Positions 25,251 to 34,572 of a stretch of 64,000 nt of DNA are shown here, piece by piece. The stretch is from contig CANMDH010000017.1 in NCBI GenBank assembly GCA_947496555.1, forward strand, positions 1 through 64,000, in the 5' to 3' direction. Position 1 is the first letter of the stretch; each line of letters starts with the position of its first letter. Both the position numbers and the translations under genes were made by a program. The notes beneath the pieces are model-generated. The model did no database searches. It was given only the letters and a program-made list of their open reading frames with translations, and was not told the origin of the DNA. Origin of the DNA: an uncultured Aquimarina sp. (GTDB taxonomy: Bacteria > Bacteroidota > Bacteroidia > Flavobacteriales > Flavobacteriaceae).

Positions 25251-26945
25251 CTACCTTTCTTTAAATATTTGTTCAATAATTTTTTCTGTAATTAAATATG
25301 TTGGTTTTACACCGGTAGTTCCTAATCCACCCGAGGCCAACGTACTTCCTGTCTCTAATGGATTATCTGATGCGTAATAGGCATATCTTACCTTCACTTT
25401 TGGACTAATACTGCCTCTTAACCTTGATGCCGACTGGATAGCTTTTTGATAATGTGCCCCTTCCATTTCTAGTCCTATCACGTTCCAGGTAGAATCATGA
25501 AAAAACCTCAAGATGTCTCTATTCTGTAGTGAGGTTCCTAATACAGTAATCATTGCTCCATCATAAACTTCAATCCCATTTCCCTCTAAATCTTTCTTTT
25601 TTAATTGATTTTTAAACGGATAGTTATCTGCTGTCCCTTCAAAGACATGAGCAGTTGGAATCATAATATCTCCTTTTCCTCCTTCAAGAATACCAGCTTT
25701 ACCCATTATCGACACTGATTTCACGTTTATATGCTTTTTAATTCCCGAAATCGAAGCATACGGTTTTAAAAGCTCGTCCATAGTTTCATATGCCTGTTCG
25801 CCAAAGGCATAATCCATGACCACAATAACAGGTTTATCTTTTTCTTCCAGATCTGAAATTAAGGCCGAATGTTCACCTCCATTGTATTTGGCAGTATCAA
25901 AAATCTGAACATTAATATTGGCTCCACTCTGATCTTCGATATACATCATTCCATGTTGAGAAGCCAATTTTTGTACTCTTGCTCTTAGTCTATCATTTTT
26001 ATTATCACTTAATGACTCATAAATATCAAAAGTGGTTTTGTTTTTTAGTTCTGTTTTTAGAGCGATAGGTGCATAAAGTGTATTCATCACGCTATGCATA
26101 TTGGCACTTATGATGTGTATCGGACGTTCTAACAAATCAAACTCTTCTAACTTTTTCTTGATCGCATTTGCCCATATTTCACCATGTATATGATGTCCTA
26201 ATCTTTCTCTTAATACTGGACTAAATGTTACAATACGCTTTTTGTCTTCAATTGACTCTTCAATTGCCAATTTTCCTAACCAGTAGATGATGTGCAAAAA
26301 CCGTTCTTTATTCTCGGGACAAGAAAAATCTTTGTAGATAGTAGATACTTCTTCAAAAGTTCTACCCAAAATATTTGCAGTATGCGTTAGTGCTACTTCT
26401 CTTTCGGCTTTGGTAAGCTCCTTTTTTGTTTGAATGGCTTTTTCTAACTTATCCCAATCTCTGGTTACGTTACCTTCTTCATTAATCACTACTCTATTCA
26501 TGATCTTATGGGATTCGATAAAAAGAAACGTAAGGTGTGTAAGAATATCATAAATCTCTGATCGCCCTCGCGTGATTTCTATATTCATCTGCTCTTCATC
26601 GATCCGGTAGCAGTTTCTTCGACGTTTTGGAGGAACAATGGCTTTAAAATGAGAGTTTTTATACCCTTCTTCGCTGGTTAGATTAATGTATCGACATTCT
26701 TCAATGCCATAAGGCAAACGGTCAATCACATACAGCAATCCATTTAGCTCTACCTTTTCTTCTGCCACAGATCCATAAATTTCCGGTCTCAGAATTAATA
26801 AAGCTTCCCTTAGGGTTTCACCAGAGACTCCCATAGGTTTATAAAAACCACGATTGAATAGGTGACGCATTGTAATGTACATGCGTTCTATCGCACTCGA
26901 ACTTTCTTGGGCCCTTGTTCTTCCTTGTAAAATTAGATTTGCCAT
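25251..26945 (-). CDS. conserved Bacteroidota protein, C-terminal half nucleoside-phosphorylase-like (DUF6909-like)
   Basis: This 564-residue protein belongs, as far as I recognise it, to an uncharacterised Bacteroidota family (DUF6909-like). The N-terminal half is helical with ITRGRSEIYDILTHLTFLF and HKIMNRVVINEEGNV. The C-terminal third contains GKGDIMIPTAHVFEG, MITVLGTSLQNRDILR, GLEMEGAHYQKA (491-502) and ASDNPL (525-530). These resemble the phosphate/ribose region, the MEGA ribose-binding motif and the SD catalytic region of purine and uridine phosphorylases. A nucleoside- or base-processing activity is inference. No signal peptide is present. It has its own likely promoter (26960-26967). 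Confidence 0.65.
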   Translation of the reverse strand: MANLILQGRTRAQESSSAIERMYITMRHLFNRGFYKPMGVSGETLREALLILRPEIYGSVAEEKVELNGLLYVIDRLPYGIEECRYINLTSEEGYKNSHFKAIVPPKRRRNCYRIDEEQMNIEITRGRSEIYDILTHLTFLFIESHKIMNRVVINEEGNVTRDWDKLEKAIQTKKELTKAEREVALTHTANILGRTFEEVSTIYKDFSCPENKERFLHIIYWLGKLAIEESIEDKKRIVTFSPVLRERLGHHIHGEIWANAIKKKLEEFDLLERPIHIISANMHSVMNTLYAPIALKTELKNKTTFDIYESLSDNKNDRLRARVQKLASQHGMMYIEDQSGANINVQIFDTAKYNGGEHSALISDLEEKDKPVIVVMDYAFGEQAYETMDELLKPYASISGIKKHINVKSVSIMGKAGILEGGKGDIMIPTAHVFEGTADNYPFKNQLKKKDLEGNGIEVYDGAMITVLGTSLQNRDILRFFHDSTWNVIGLEMEGAHYQKAIQSASRLRGSISPKVKVRYAYYASDNPLETGSTLASGGLGTTGVKPTYLITEKIIEQIFKER

Positions 26946-26959
26946 ATATTTTTTCGGAG

Positions 26960-26967
26960 CAAATATA
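26960..26967 (-). promoter_or_regulatory. candidate -7 box upstream of the phosphorylase-like gene
   Basis: CAAATATA on the plus strand reads TATATTTG on the minus strand, a match to TAnnTTTG, 14 bases upstream of the start codon at 26945. The leader would be short. The -33 element is not evident. Confidence 0.4.
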
Positions 26968-27000
26968 GGGTATACTATCTGAACATTAAAATAGAGGATA

Positions 27001-28500
27001 TCATTTGTTGATCATTACGGTGAGAGCATCCGCAATTTTTCTGTCGTTAGATAGTCTGGGAAGTTTATTTTGACCTCCTAATTTACCAATGGATTTCATA
27101 TAATCATTAAATCCATTTTTGGGAACAATCGTTATTTTTAATCTTTTCAGGATCTTTCCTTCTATAAGATCGTTATAATAAGAATTCTGTTTTCGCAAAG
27201 AGTCATCAATTGCCAATGCCAATGTATTTAAGTCATTCGGCGATTCCTGAAATTCTATAAACCACTCATGATAAGGCAATTCACCTTCTGCAGCATTTAC
27301 CTGTGGAGCCACAGTAAAATCATTGACCATAGCGCCAACAGCATCTGCACCTTCTTTAAGCGCCTGATCTACTTCTTTGCCAATTACGTGCTCACCAAAG
27401 GCCGAAATGAAGTGTTTTATTCTACCCGAAACCACTAGCCTATAGGGTGAAGTGCTTGTAAATTGTACCGTATCCCCAATATTATAAGCCCATAATCCTG
27501 CATTGGTAGAAATCAACATTACATAGTTAACCCCAACCTCTACCTCTGCAATAGTGAGCCGTTTACGATTTTCTTCAAAAAACTCATCAGCTTTTACAAA
27601 CTCGTAGAACATCCCCGAATCCAATTGTAAAAGCATTCCTTTTTCTTTTTGACTGTCCTGAAAAGCAAAAAAACCTTCGGATGCAGGATATAATTCGATC
27701 CCAGCTACTTTTCTTCCTATAAGTTTTTCGAATGTACTTTTATAAGGTTCAAAATTTACGCCTCCATAAATGAACAATTCGAAGTTTTGAAAAAGCGCTC
27801 CTATTTTCTTGTTTGTTTTTTGTTGAAGTCTTTCAAAATACATCTGTACCCATGGCGGAATACCACCTATGATCGTCATATTTTGGTCTACGGTTTCTTC
27901 AACAATGGCATCTACCTTTTCTTCCCAATCCTCGATACAATTGGTTTCCCAGCTTGGCATTCGATTTCTTTGAAGGTATTTTGGTACATAATGTGCTACA
28001 ATTCCCGATAGCCTGCCGAGCATGATGCCATTCTTTTCATCCATCTCTGGGCTTCCTTGCAAGAATATCATTTTACCATTTACAAAAGCGGTGCTTCCGG
28101 TTTCTTCTATATAGCATAATATCGCATTACGGGCAGCATTGATATGTGTAGGCATAGACGCCGCAGTAAGCGGAATATATTTTGCTCCACTGGTAGTCCC
28201 CGAAGTTTTTGCAAAGTACAGTGGCTTTCCCGGCCAAAGAATATCTTTCTCTCCTTCGACAACTCGATTTACATAGGGTTTTAATTGTTCGTAATTACGT
28301 ATCGGTACACGCCCTGCAAAATCTGAATACGTTTTAATGTTCTGAAAATCATGATCTTTACCAAATTGAGTGTTTTTGGCAGTTTCTAGTAAACTTTTAA
28401 AGACTTTTTCCTGAGTTTTTATAGGATTTGAAGCCCATTTGTTTATTTCTTTTCGAATGCGCTTGGCAAAGATCTTAGCTCCTAGTGCTTTTAAAGACAT
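27001..28500 (-). CDS. GH3 auxin-responsive promoter family protein (acyl-adenylate-forming)
   Basis: This 499-residue protein matches the bacterial branch of the GH3 family. YFAKTSGTTSGAKYIPLT near 108-125 is the ATP phosphate-binding loop. ELYPASEGFFAFQ near 266-278 is the second core motif, and YNIGDTVQFTS near 343-353 carries the ribose-binding aspartate. The C-terminal lid starts at VSGRIKHFISAFGEHV. GH3 enzymes join acyl groups to amino acids or other amines through an adenylate. In Flavobacteriaceae the gene commonly lies beside the M23 peptidase and tatA, as here, 9 bases downstream of the M23 gene. Its native substrate is unknown. Confidence 0.87.
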   Translation of the reverse strand: MSLKALGAKIFAKRIRKEINKWASNPIKTQEKVFKSLLETAKNTQFGKDHDFQNIKTYSDFAGRVPIRNYEQLKPYVNRVVEGEKDILWPGKPLYFAKTSGTTSGAKYIPLTAASMPTHINAARNAILCYIEETGSTAFVNGKMIFLQGSPEMDEKNGIMLGRLSGIVAHYVPKYLQRNRMPSWETNCIEDWEEKVDAIVEETVDQNMTIIGGIPPWVQMYFERLQQKTNKKIGALFQNFELFIYGGVNFEPYKSTFEKLIGRKVAGIELYPASEGFFAFQDSQKEKGMLLQLDSGMFYEFVKADEFFEENRKRLTIAEVEVGVNYVMLISTNAGLWAYNIGDTVQFTSTSPYRLVVSGRIKHFISAFGEHVIGKEVDQALKEGADAVGAMVNDFTVAPQVNAAEGELPYHEWFIEFQESPNDLNTLALAIDDSLRKQNSYYNDLIEGKILKRLKITIVPKNGFNDYMKSIGKLGGQNKLPRLSNDRKIADALTVMINK

Positions 28501-28509
28501 TTATATTAT

Positions 28510-29382
28510 TTATTGTTCAAAATCAATAAAGTTGGATGGATCTGTAGGAAATCCATCTCTCCATAATTCAAAATGCAAATGAGGTCCTGTAGACAATTCA
28601 CCTGTAGAACCTGCTGTGGCAATTACTTCTCCTGATTTTACCTGTTCTCCTTGTTGCTTTGTAAGAGAGGCGTTGTGTTTGTATACCGTAAGAAGATTAT
28701 TGTTATGTTTTAAAATAATCACGTGGCCCGTTTCTGCAGTCCATTCAGAAAAAATTACAGTCCCCGAAGATGCTGCTTTTACAGGCGTGTCTTTAGGAAC
28801 CGCTACATCAATCCCGTAGTGTTTTTCATTTACATTATACCCCGAGGTTATATTTCCTTTTACTGGCGGAAACAGTGTGAAATCTGTACTTGATTTTTCA
28901 CTTTCAAATAAGCTATATTTGTCCTCTTTAGAAACTTCTTCTCGAAGCTCAATGTCCTGTGGTGATGGAGCAAGATCTACTTCTTCAGGATTTAGTTTTT
29001 GAGATTGTATTGCAGAATCCATATCAAATTCTACGGTCTTTACATCACCCGTTAAAACCTTCCTAATCGATTTATAGTACTCTTGATTTACATTAATCAC
29101 AGTTTCTAAAGAGTCTGTCGTACTAGCAAGCTGTGTTGCTCTTAAATTAAGTGATGTCGAAGAATACCCTGGGATATATTCTCTAAGCGGAGTAAATGCG
29201 ATTAAAAATATCGTTCCAAAGACCAAAAGTATTCCAGTAATAGTAACCATTACGAATACATTGAGCCTGTTGAGCTTAAATGATATACGCTCCTCAAAAG
29301 TATCTTCATTAAGAATCACCAAGCGATACTTGTTAAGCAGCTTTTTGGTAATTTTCTTCGGTTCTTTGTTCTTTTTTGCCAT
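28510..29382 (-). CDS. M23 family metallopeptidase with N-terminal membrane anchor
   Basis: The protein has a short basic cytoplasmic tail, one membrane helix (VFVMVTITGILLVFGTIFLIAF), a periplasmic linker and a C-terminal LytM/M23 domain. The zinc ligands are visible in HYGIDVAVPKDTPVKA (HxxxD) and GPHLHFELWRDG (HxH), with the extra histidine in GHVIILKH. It is expected to cut peptidoglycan cross-bridges or stems. I start it at the ATG at 29382 (MAKKNKEPKK). A longer reading from 29415 would lie upstream of a candidate -7 box at 29395-29402 and looks spurious. It is divergent from tatA. Confidence 0.87.
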   Translation of the reverse strand: MAKKNKEPKKITKKLLNKYRLVILNEDTFEERISFKLNRLNVFVMVTITGILLVFGTIFLIAFTPLREYIPGYSSTSLNLRATQLASTTDSLETVINVNQEYYKSIRKVLTGDVKTVEFDMDSAIQSQKLNPEEVDLAPSPQDIELREEVSKEDKYSLFESEKSSTDFTLFPPVKGNITSGYNVNEKHYGIDVAVPKDTPVKAASSGTVIFSEWTAETGHVIILKHNNNLLTVYKHNASLTKQQGEQVKSGEVIATAGSTGELSTGPHLHFELWRDGFPTDPSNFIDFEQ

Positions 29383-29394
29383 AGGTTTAAGGCA

Positions 29395-29402
29395 CAAATA
29401 TA
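29395..29402 (-). promoter_or_regulatory. candidate -7 box upstream of the M23 peptidase
   Basis: CAAATATA on the plus strand gives TATATTTG on the minus strand. Its position 12 bases upstream of the ATG at 29382 favours that start over the ATG at 29415. No -33 element of good spacing was seen. Confidence 0.4.
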
Positions 29403-29597
29403 CGCAATCTGTCAATATCTAAGCACACCGTTTTTAAGGTGCAATTTGTTTGCAACAATTGAAAAATTAATGTAAAATTAGCCTAATGTCTATGATTTTA
29501 TTCGTTTTAAACTTCTATAGACCCCGATATAACAACGATATATTCGTTTTATCTAGTTAAAGATTGCATAAATTATGTCGGTTTTGTCATTTCTTGT

Positions 29598-29605
29598 TAA
29601 CTTTG
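29598..29605 (+). promoter_or_regulatory. candidate -7 box for tatA
   Basis: TAACTTTG fits the TAnnTTTG consensus and lies 19 bases upstream of the tatA start codon at 29625. A -33 TTG at the usual 17-21 base spacing is not clear. Confidence 0.45.
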
Positions 29606-29624
29606 TAACCTAATAATTTAGATC

Positions 29625-29816
29625 ATGATATCATCAAGTATATTTTTAGGAATGATAGGCCCTTGGCAAATTGCTTTAATTGTAATCATTGTATTACTTT
29701 TATTTGGAGGAAAGAAAATCCCTGAGCTAATGAGAGGTCTTGGTAGCGGTATTAAGGAATTCAAGGATGCTTCAAAAGAAGATGAAGATCCTAATAAAAT
29801 TGATGAGAAAAAATAA
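29625..29816 (+). CDS. tatA: twin-arginine translocase subunit TatA/TatE
   Basis: This 63-residue protein has a single N-terminal membrane helix ([15 protein letters not shown]), the [23 protein letters not shown] hinge and amphipathic helix of TatA (split here at about residues 25-47), and an acidic tail. It forms the translocation pore of the Tat pathway in the inner membrane. It is monocistronic: it has a candidate -7 box upstream and a strong terminator directly after the stop. An in-frame ATG at codon 10 could also serve as start. No tatC is in the window. Confidence 0.93.
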   Translation: MISSSIFLGMIGPWQIALIVIIVLLLFGGKKIPELMRGLGSGIKEFKDASKEDEDPNKIDEKK

Positions 29817-29840
29817 TTTCTGAAGTCAAATGTAATAGGT

Positions 29841-29872
29841 AACCCCATCTACCAAGGTAGATGGGGTTTTTG
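29841..29872 (+). terminator. intrinsic terminator after tatA
   Basis: An AACCCCATCTACC arm (29841-29853) pairs with GGTAGATGGGGTT (29856-29868) and is followed by a T-rich tail. The stem is long and GC-rich for this AT-rich genome. It follows the tatA stop by 24 bases. Confidence 0.9.
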
Positions 29873-29900
29873 TTTGTACTATTTAATATCTTAACAAACT

Positions 29901-29938
29901 ACACCTCCCGGCCTATGGCCACCCTTCTCAAGGAGGGA
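29901..29938. repeat. GC-rich intergenic palindromic repeat
   Basis: Between the tatA terminator and the tex stop lies a short GC-rich block with GGCCTATGGCC (29910-29920) and CCCTTCTCAAGGAGGG (29922-29937). CCTCC at 29904-29908 also pairs with GGAGG at 29932-29936. Its composition differs sharply from its surroundings. It resembles, from memory, short intergenic repeats dispersed in many Flavobacteria genomes. Only one copy is in the window. Confidence 0.55.
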
Positions 29939-29941
29939 ATG

Positions 29942-32068
29942 TTAATCAACAAGAGACAATTGTATTCTTTTTCTGCTTAAGTCAACATCAATAACGGTTA
30001 CCATAAGATGCTGATGCAATTGCACCACCGCATTTACATCGCTTATATACTCATTGGCAAGTTTTGAAATGTGAATCAATCCACTTTCTTTAATTCCTAT
30101 ATCCACAAAACATCCAAAATTGGTAATATTATTTACAATTCCCGGTAGTTTCATTCCGGTTTTTACATCCTGGATTGTTTTTACGCTGGGATCAAATTCA
30201 AAAACGGTTACTTTTTTTCTTGGATCAACTCCTGGCTTTTCAAGTTCCTTTACAATATCTGTTAGTGTAGGTAAGCCCACCTCTTCAGTAATATAGTTTT
30301 GTAATTTGATCTTTTTGATCGCTTCTTTATTCCCTACCAAATCGGTTAATGGTACTCCGGCATCTTTTGCCATTTTAGAAACCAATTGATATCGCTCTGG
30401 GTGCACAGCCGAATTATCAAGTGGGTTTTTGGGTCCTGTAATTCTTAAAAAGGCTGCGGCTTGTTCAAAAGCTTTTCCTCCTAACCTTGGCACTTTTTTA
30501 AGTTCATCGCGAGATTGCAGTGCTCCGTTTTCGGATCGATAGGCTACAATATTCTCTGCTAGTTTTTCTCCGATACCCGACACATAACTCAACAAAGGTA
30601 CACTAGCAGTATTTACATTGATTCCTACACTATTTACACAACTCATTACCACAGTATCGAGTTCGTTTTTGAGTTTGGTTTGGTCCACATCATGTTGGTA
30701 TTGCCCCACCCCAATGGCTTTTGGGTCTATTTTAACCAATTCTGCCAAGGGATCAGCCAAGCGTCTTCCGATAGAAACTGCTCCTCGAACAGTAACATCA
30801 TAATTTGGGAATTCTGCACGTGCTATTTTGGATGCCGAATATACAGAAGCTCCACTTTCGTTTACCATAAAAACCTGGATAGCACTATCAAACGGTATTT
30901 TTTTGATAAACGCTTCGGTTTCTCTGGCAGCAGTACCATTGCCAATACCTATCGCTTCAATTTTGTAGGCATTGACCAGTGAACGTATTTTTTTGATCGC
31001 ATTGGTCGTTTCTCGTTGTGGCGGATGCGGATAAATATTTTCATTATGAAGCAAATCTCCGTGTTCATCCAGACACACCACTTTACAACCCGATTTAAAT
31101 CCAGGATCCAATGCCAATATCCTCTTTTGTCCTAAAGGTGAAGCCAATAAGAGTTGTTTTAAATTTTGAGCAAATACCTTGATGGCATTGTCATCTGCTT
31201 TTTCTTTGGCCTGATTAAGCACCTCTGTCGATATTGCCGGTGCCAATAAGCGCTTGTATGCATCAGAAATCGCCAAAAACATATGATCGGTACATGCTTC
31301 GACATTGGTTTTGATCATCACATCATCCATAATATCCAGCGCATCATTTTCAGGAACCAAAATTTTTACCCGTACGATCTTTTCATTTTCGGCTCTAAGA
31401 ATTGCTAATAATCTATGCGACGGACATTTGTGTAGTGGTTCATCCCAATCAAAATACTGTTGATATTTTTGTGCTTCTTCAGCTTCTTTTTTGGTTTTGA
31501 TTACTGCTGAAGTGATGCTTGCTTTTCGTTGATATAGTCTACGTAGTCTGTTTCTTACCTTTTCATCTTCGTTAATCCATTCTGCAATAATATCTCTGGC
31601 ACCTTGCAAGGCCTGCTCTTCATTTTCTACCGTATCGTTAAGGTATTGAGAAGCCACAAAAAGAATTTCTTCTTCTTTTTGTTGCATAATAACTTTTGCC
31701 AAAGGTTCTAACCCTTGTTCTTTGGCAACAGATGCTTTCGTTTTTCTTTTCTTCTTGTAGGGTAAATACAAATCTTCGACTAGCGTAAGTGTTTCGGCCT
31801 GTCGAATTTTCTTTTCAAGTTCTGGAGTTAGGGCTTCTTGCTCTTTGATGGCTGCAAGCACGCTTTCTTTTCGTTTTTCGAGTGCTTCAAAAGCCGTTTT
31901 ATATTTTACAATTTCACCAATGACTACCTCATCAAGATCTCCTGTCATCTCTTTACGATATCGGGCAATAAACGGAATCGTTGCTCCGTCATCAAGAAGC
32001 GAAACAGTTTTTGTGATCTGTTTTTCTGAAACAGGAACGTGTTTGGCGATATAAGAAACGATATTCAT
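29942..32068 (-). CDS. tex: Tex family RNA-binding transcriptional accessory protein
   Basis: The protein has the complete Tex layout. A helical N-terminal region carries IPFIARYRKEMTGDLDEV, a YqgF-like RNase H domain near 320-440 has ILALDPGFKSGCK and GIGNGTAAREAE-like GIGNGTAARETE, and helix-hairpin-helix motifs follow (SYVSGIGEKLAENIVAYR). A C-terminal S1 domain covers about the last 75 residues (MKLPGIVNNITNFGCFVDIG). It is cytoplasmic and binds nucleic acid. I start it at the ATG at 32068 (MNIVSYIAKHV, 708 residues) because the family begins there; a longer frame opens at 32104. It converges with tatA. Confidence 0.93.
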   Translation of the reverse strand: MNIVSYIAKHVPVSEKQITKTVSLLDDGATIPFIARYRKEMTGDLDEVVIGEIVKYKTAFEALEKRKESVLAAIKEQEALTPELEKKIRQAETLTLVEDLYLPYKKKRKTKASVAKEQGLEPLAKVIMQQKEEEILFVASQYLNDTVENEEQALQGARDIIAEWINEDEKVRNRLRRLYQRKASITSAVIKTKKEAEEAQKYQQYFDWDEPLHKCPSHRLLAILRAENEKIVRVKILVPENDALDIMDDVMIKTNVEACTDHMFLAISDAYKRLLAPAISTEVLNQAKEKADDNAIKVFAQNLKQLLLASPLGQKRILALDPGFKSGCKVVCLDEHGDLLHNENIYPHPPQRETTNAIKKIRSLVNAYKIEAIGIGNGTAARETEAFIKKIPFDSAIQVFMVNESGASVYSASKIARAEFPNYDVTVRGAVSIGRRLADPLAELVKIDPKAIGVGQYQHDVDQTKLKNELDTVVMSCVNSVGINVNTASVPLLSYVSGIGEKLAENIVAYRSENGALQSRDELKKVPRLGGKAFEQAAAFLRITGPKNPLDNSAVHPERYQLVSKMAKDAGVPLTDLVGNKEAIKKIKLQNYITEEVGLPTLTDIVKELEKPGVDPRKKVTVFEFDPSVKTIQDVKTGMKLPGIVNNITNFGCFVDIGIKESGLIHISKLANEYISDVNAVVQLHQHLMVTVIDVDLSRKRIQLSLVD

Positions 32069-32175
32069 GTATTTGTTTATTAGAATCGCTAAATATAATA
32101 CCAAAAACGAAGGTTTATTTTATATCAAACAGAAAGTTTTCTACAATTTTTTAGAGATACTGCTTTTATGGTAAT

Positions 32176-34572
32176 CTAATTGTTTGGCTTTATATTTTTT
32201 GTAATAGCTTTGGAAACTAAACTACCATCACTTCCTATTCCTTCAATGTAAAATGTGATATTTTCCAATTGAGTATTTGGTACTTTAATTACGCTTGATC
32301 CATTTTCATAAATTAGCAACTGTGGTTCCCAGTGAATAACTCCATAATCTATAAAAAATTGATCTAGGTAATTGGAATATGCTGGCCTGTAAAATGATTT
32401 CACCGGTTCAAAACCTATTTTGGCTTTGTGTTTTGAGACTACGCCGTTCATCCCTTGAGGCAAAGAAATATTCTCTAAAGCTGTTCTTCTTGTATAAATT
32501 TTAATCACTCCTCCTGCTCCTCGTAAACCTTCGCCAAACCCAGAGCCATCCATATAAACACTTTCAACCTCTTGCATAGCAATGGTTAACAAAATACTAG
32601 GGTCCCCGATTAAAACATCATCTATGTATATTGCAGTTTCATTATTATTTAAAAGGGTGATTTGTGATCTCGAACTTATACTAACAGTTTGTGTTTCTAT
32701 GTTCACCCGTACTCTAAATTTTCCACTTTTAATTCTAATATAATCCAAAACATTTTGATATACTTGAGCATCTTTTTCGGTTATCTTTTCAGAGTTCTCC
32801 CGATAGAAAAAAGATTGATCATTTACTTCTTTGTTTTCTGATTTTTTTCCTTTTATAAGCACTTCCTCTAATACTTCAAAGTCTTTAAAAAATCCTTTGG
32901 GGGCTTTTATATTTCCTTCAATAAAATTGATATTGTCTGAAGACGATGAAACTAACTCTTTGACCAAGGGTTTCTTATATCTGTTCTGGTTTATTGTTAC
33001 ATAGCATCCTATTTTTGTGGGTAATCCTCTAGAATTCAAAGCAGACAGTGTAATGTCCTCATTTCTTTCTGCAAAGAAATTACCTATACTAAAACTCCTA
33101 GTGCTATCCAAGTCTATAAGCCGGTAGCTATTATTCTTAGTCGGAAAAAGATACACTTGTTTTAAATCCTTATTATTAGACCCTTGTATTGTACCTTTTA
33201 ATGTCAAACCTTGGTTAAAACCGTAAGGATAATTGGGCTTATGATCAAACTTGTTTTTCCATTCATATTTACTCCAGCCCTGAGTAAGTAATAATAAATC
33301 TAAGTCATAAATCTTCCTTCGATCTATATTTGTAAAATAATATTTAGATTCTTCAATATGCCCCTTTACATAGGGCTTTAGTAACATTGCAGAGAAAATA
33401 TTGTCATCAAAGTTATACGACTTTGTTTCTTTTGGAAGTATTGATATACTTAGATCATATGCTACTTCGGGTTTTGGAGGCAGATTTAAGCTAAAAATTA
33501 ATGAGTCTTTTACTTTATTAAGATATGAAACATTGACATTTGTTAATAAAGTATCAGAAGTGTTATAAAGTAGTCTTTCTAAAATTGGAATATCTTCTTC
33601 AAACAAAGTAATTGTATTTACACCAGGAAACATCTCTTTCCTGTCTAAAAAAATCGTTCTATTAGTATCGTCAGAAGGAAAATTGACAATTATTTTTTTA
33701 GACAGATGATTTTGATGAACAAGTAAATAGTATCGTTTTTCTTTCAGGTCTTTCTTTTTATTAGTATTCCAATTTAGTTCTAAAACGGCTTTTTCGGGAA
33801 ACAAGTTATTCGCGCTTAATGCAATACCTTTGTTTTTAATTTCAGGAAATTCGGCATCTATTTCTTTTCCATTTTTAAGTTTGAGGATTGCCTTATATTT
33901 TTTGCCCATTTTTAGATGAATATCAAACTTCCCTATTCCCCGTTTATTAGATTTGAATGATTTTACAACAGCGCCCATTTCATCAACTACTGCGCCTTCA
34001 CTATATCCAACTCCATACCCTCTTTGGTTAGTAATTTTAAATCCAACGGTGTTTTTTGTCTCACTTATTAAATGTCCTCCTTCTGGAAATAATTGAAAAT
34101 CATACTCTCCTCCCTCTTTTTTCTTAACCGTATTTGTAGTGGTATTAATGAGTTTAAATTTTTTTGTGTAAGAGTTATCTTCGACAAAATTATTCATCCA
34201 GTTTGTTGAAACTCGAATATAATAAGTCCCGGATGTCCATGTAGAGTCTACCAGGATATTACCCTTGGTAATTCCTTGATATCCCAAAAACAAACCACTA
34301 TAAACCTCAGCACCTTTATAATTGAATATTTCTATATTAAAGTTAGACGTTTTAAGAAATGGCTTTTTATTTTTTCTATCATATACGTATCCTTTAAACC
34401 AAATTTCTTCTCCAGAAATATATGCGCTTTTATTAAGGTGAAGGAATACTGTTTCTCTTGCCGCTTTAAAATATATTGAGTTCGCTTCGTGAGGAGTTAT
34501 ATCCTCATTATACTGTGCGAAAAGTCTAGAACTAAAGAAAAGAAAAAAAATCACAGTGCGACGAATATTCAT
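32176..34572 (-). CDS. secreted protein with TonB-dependent receptor plug domain, no barrel
   Basis: This 798-residue protein has a signal peptide (VIFFLFFSSRLFAQ). A macroglobulin-like beta-rich N-terminal region follows (ETVFLHLNKSAYISGEEIWFKGYVYD, conserved in many Bacteroidota proteins, shown here in part). The C-terminal third has a TonB plug-like domain (YQNVLDYIRIKSGKF, AIYIDDVLIGDPSILL, GAGGVIKIYTRR). No 22-strand barrel or C-terminal aromatic strand follows. Such proteins are common in the phylum, but their role is unsettled; an outer-membrane-associated scaffold is one possibility. It stands alone between tex and a 375-base gap. Confidence 0.75.
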   Translation of the reverse strand: MNIRRTVIFFLFFSSRLFAQYNEDITPHEANSIYFKAARETVFLHLNKSAYISGEEIWFKGYVYDRKNKKPFLKTSNFNIEIFNYKGAEVYSGLFLGYQGITKGNILVDSTWTSGTYYIRVSTNWMNNFVEDNSYTKKFKLINTTTNTVKKKEGGEYDFQLFPEGGHLISETKNTVGFKITNQRGYGVGYSEGAVVDEMGAVVKSFKSNKRGIGKFDIHLKMGKKYKAILKLKNGKEIDAEFPEIKNKGIALSANNLFPEKAVLELNWNTNKKKDLKEKRYYLLVHQNHLSKKIIVNFPSDDTNRTIFLDRKEMFPGVNTITLFEEDIPILERLLYNTSDTLLTNVNVSYLNKVKDSLIFSLNLPPKPEVAYDLSISILPKETKSYNFDDNIFSAMLLKPYVKGHIEESKYYFTNIDRRKIYDLDLLLLTQGWSKYEWKNKFDHKPNYPYGFNQGLTLKGTIQGSNNKDLKQVYLFPTKNNSYRLIDLDSTRSFSIGNFFAERNEDITLSALNSRGLPTKIGCYVTINQNRYKKPLVKELVSSSSDNINFIEGNIKAPKGFFKDFEVLEEVLIKGKKSENKEVNDQSFFYRENSEKITEKDAQVYQNVLDYIRIKSGKFRVRVNIETQTVSISSRSQITLLNNNETAIYIDDVLIGDPSILLTIAMQEVESVYMDGSGFGEGLRGAGGVIKIYTRRTALENISLPQGMNGVVSKHKAKIGFEPVKSFYRPAYSNYLDQFFIDYGVIHWEPQLLIYENGSSVIKVPNTQLENITFYIEGIGSDGSLVSKAITKNIKPNN

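Noticed and set aside
28720-28725. CACGTG core as a second parS site
   Set aside because: The flanks (AAT and GCC) do not match the GTTnCACGTGnAAC palindrome. A second CACGTG at 30817-30822 fails in the same way.
29618-29848. 76-residue minus-strand frame over tatA
   Set aside because: It is antisense to a clear TatA protein and ends in the terminator. It has no family resemblance.
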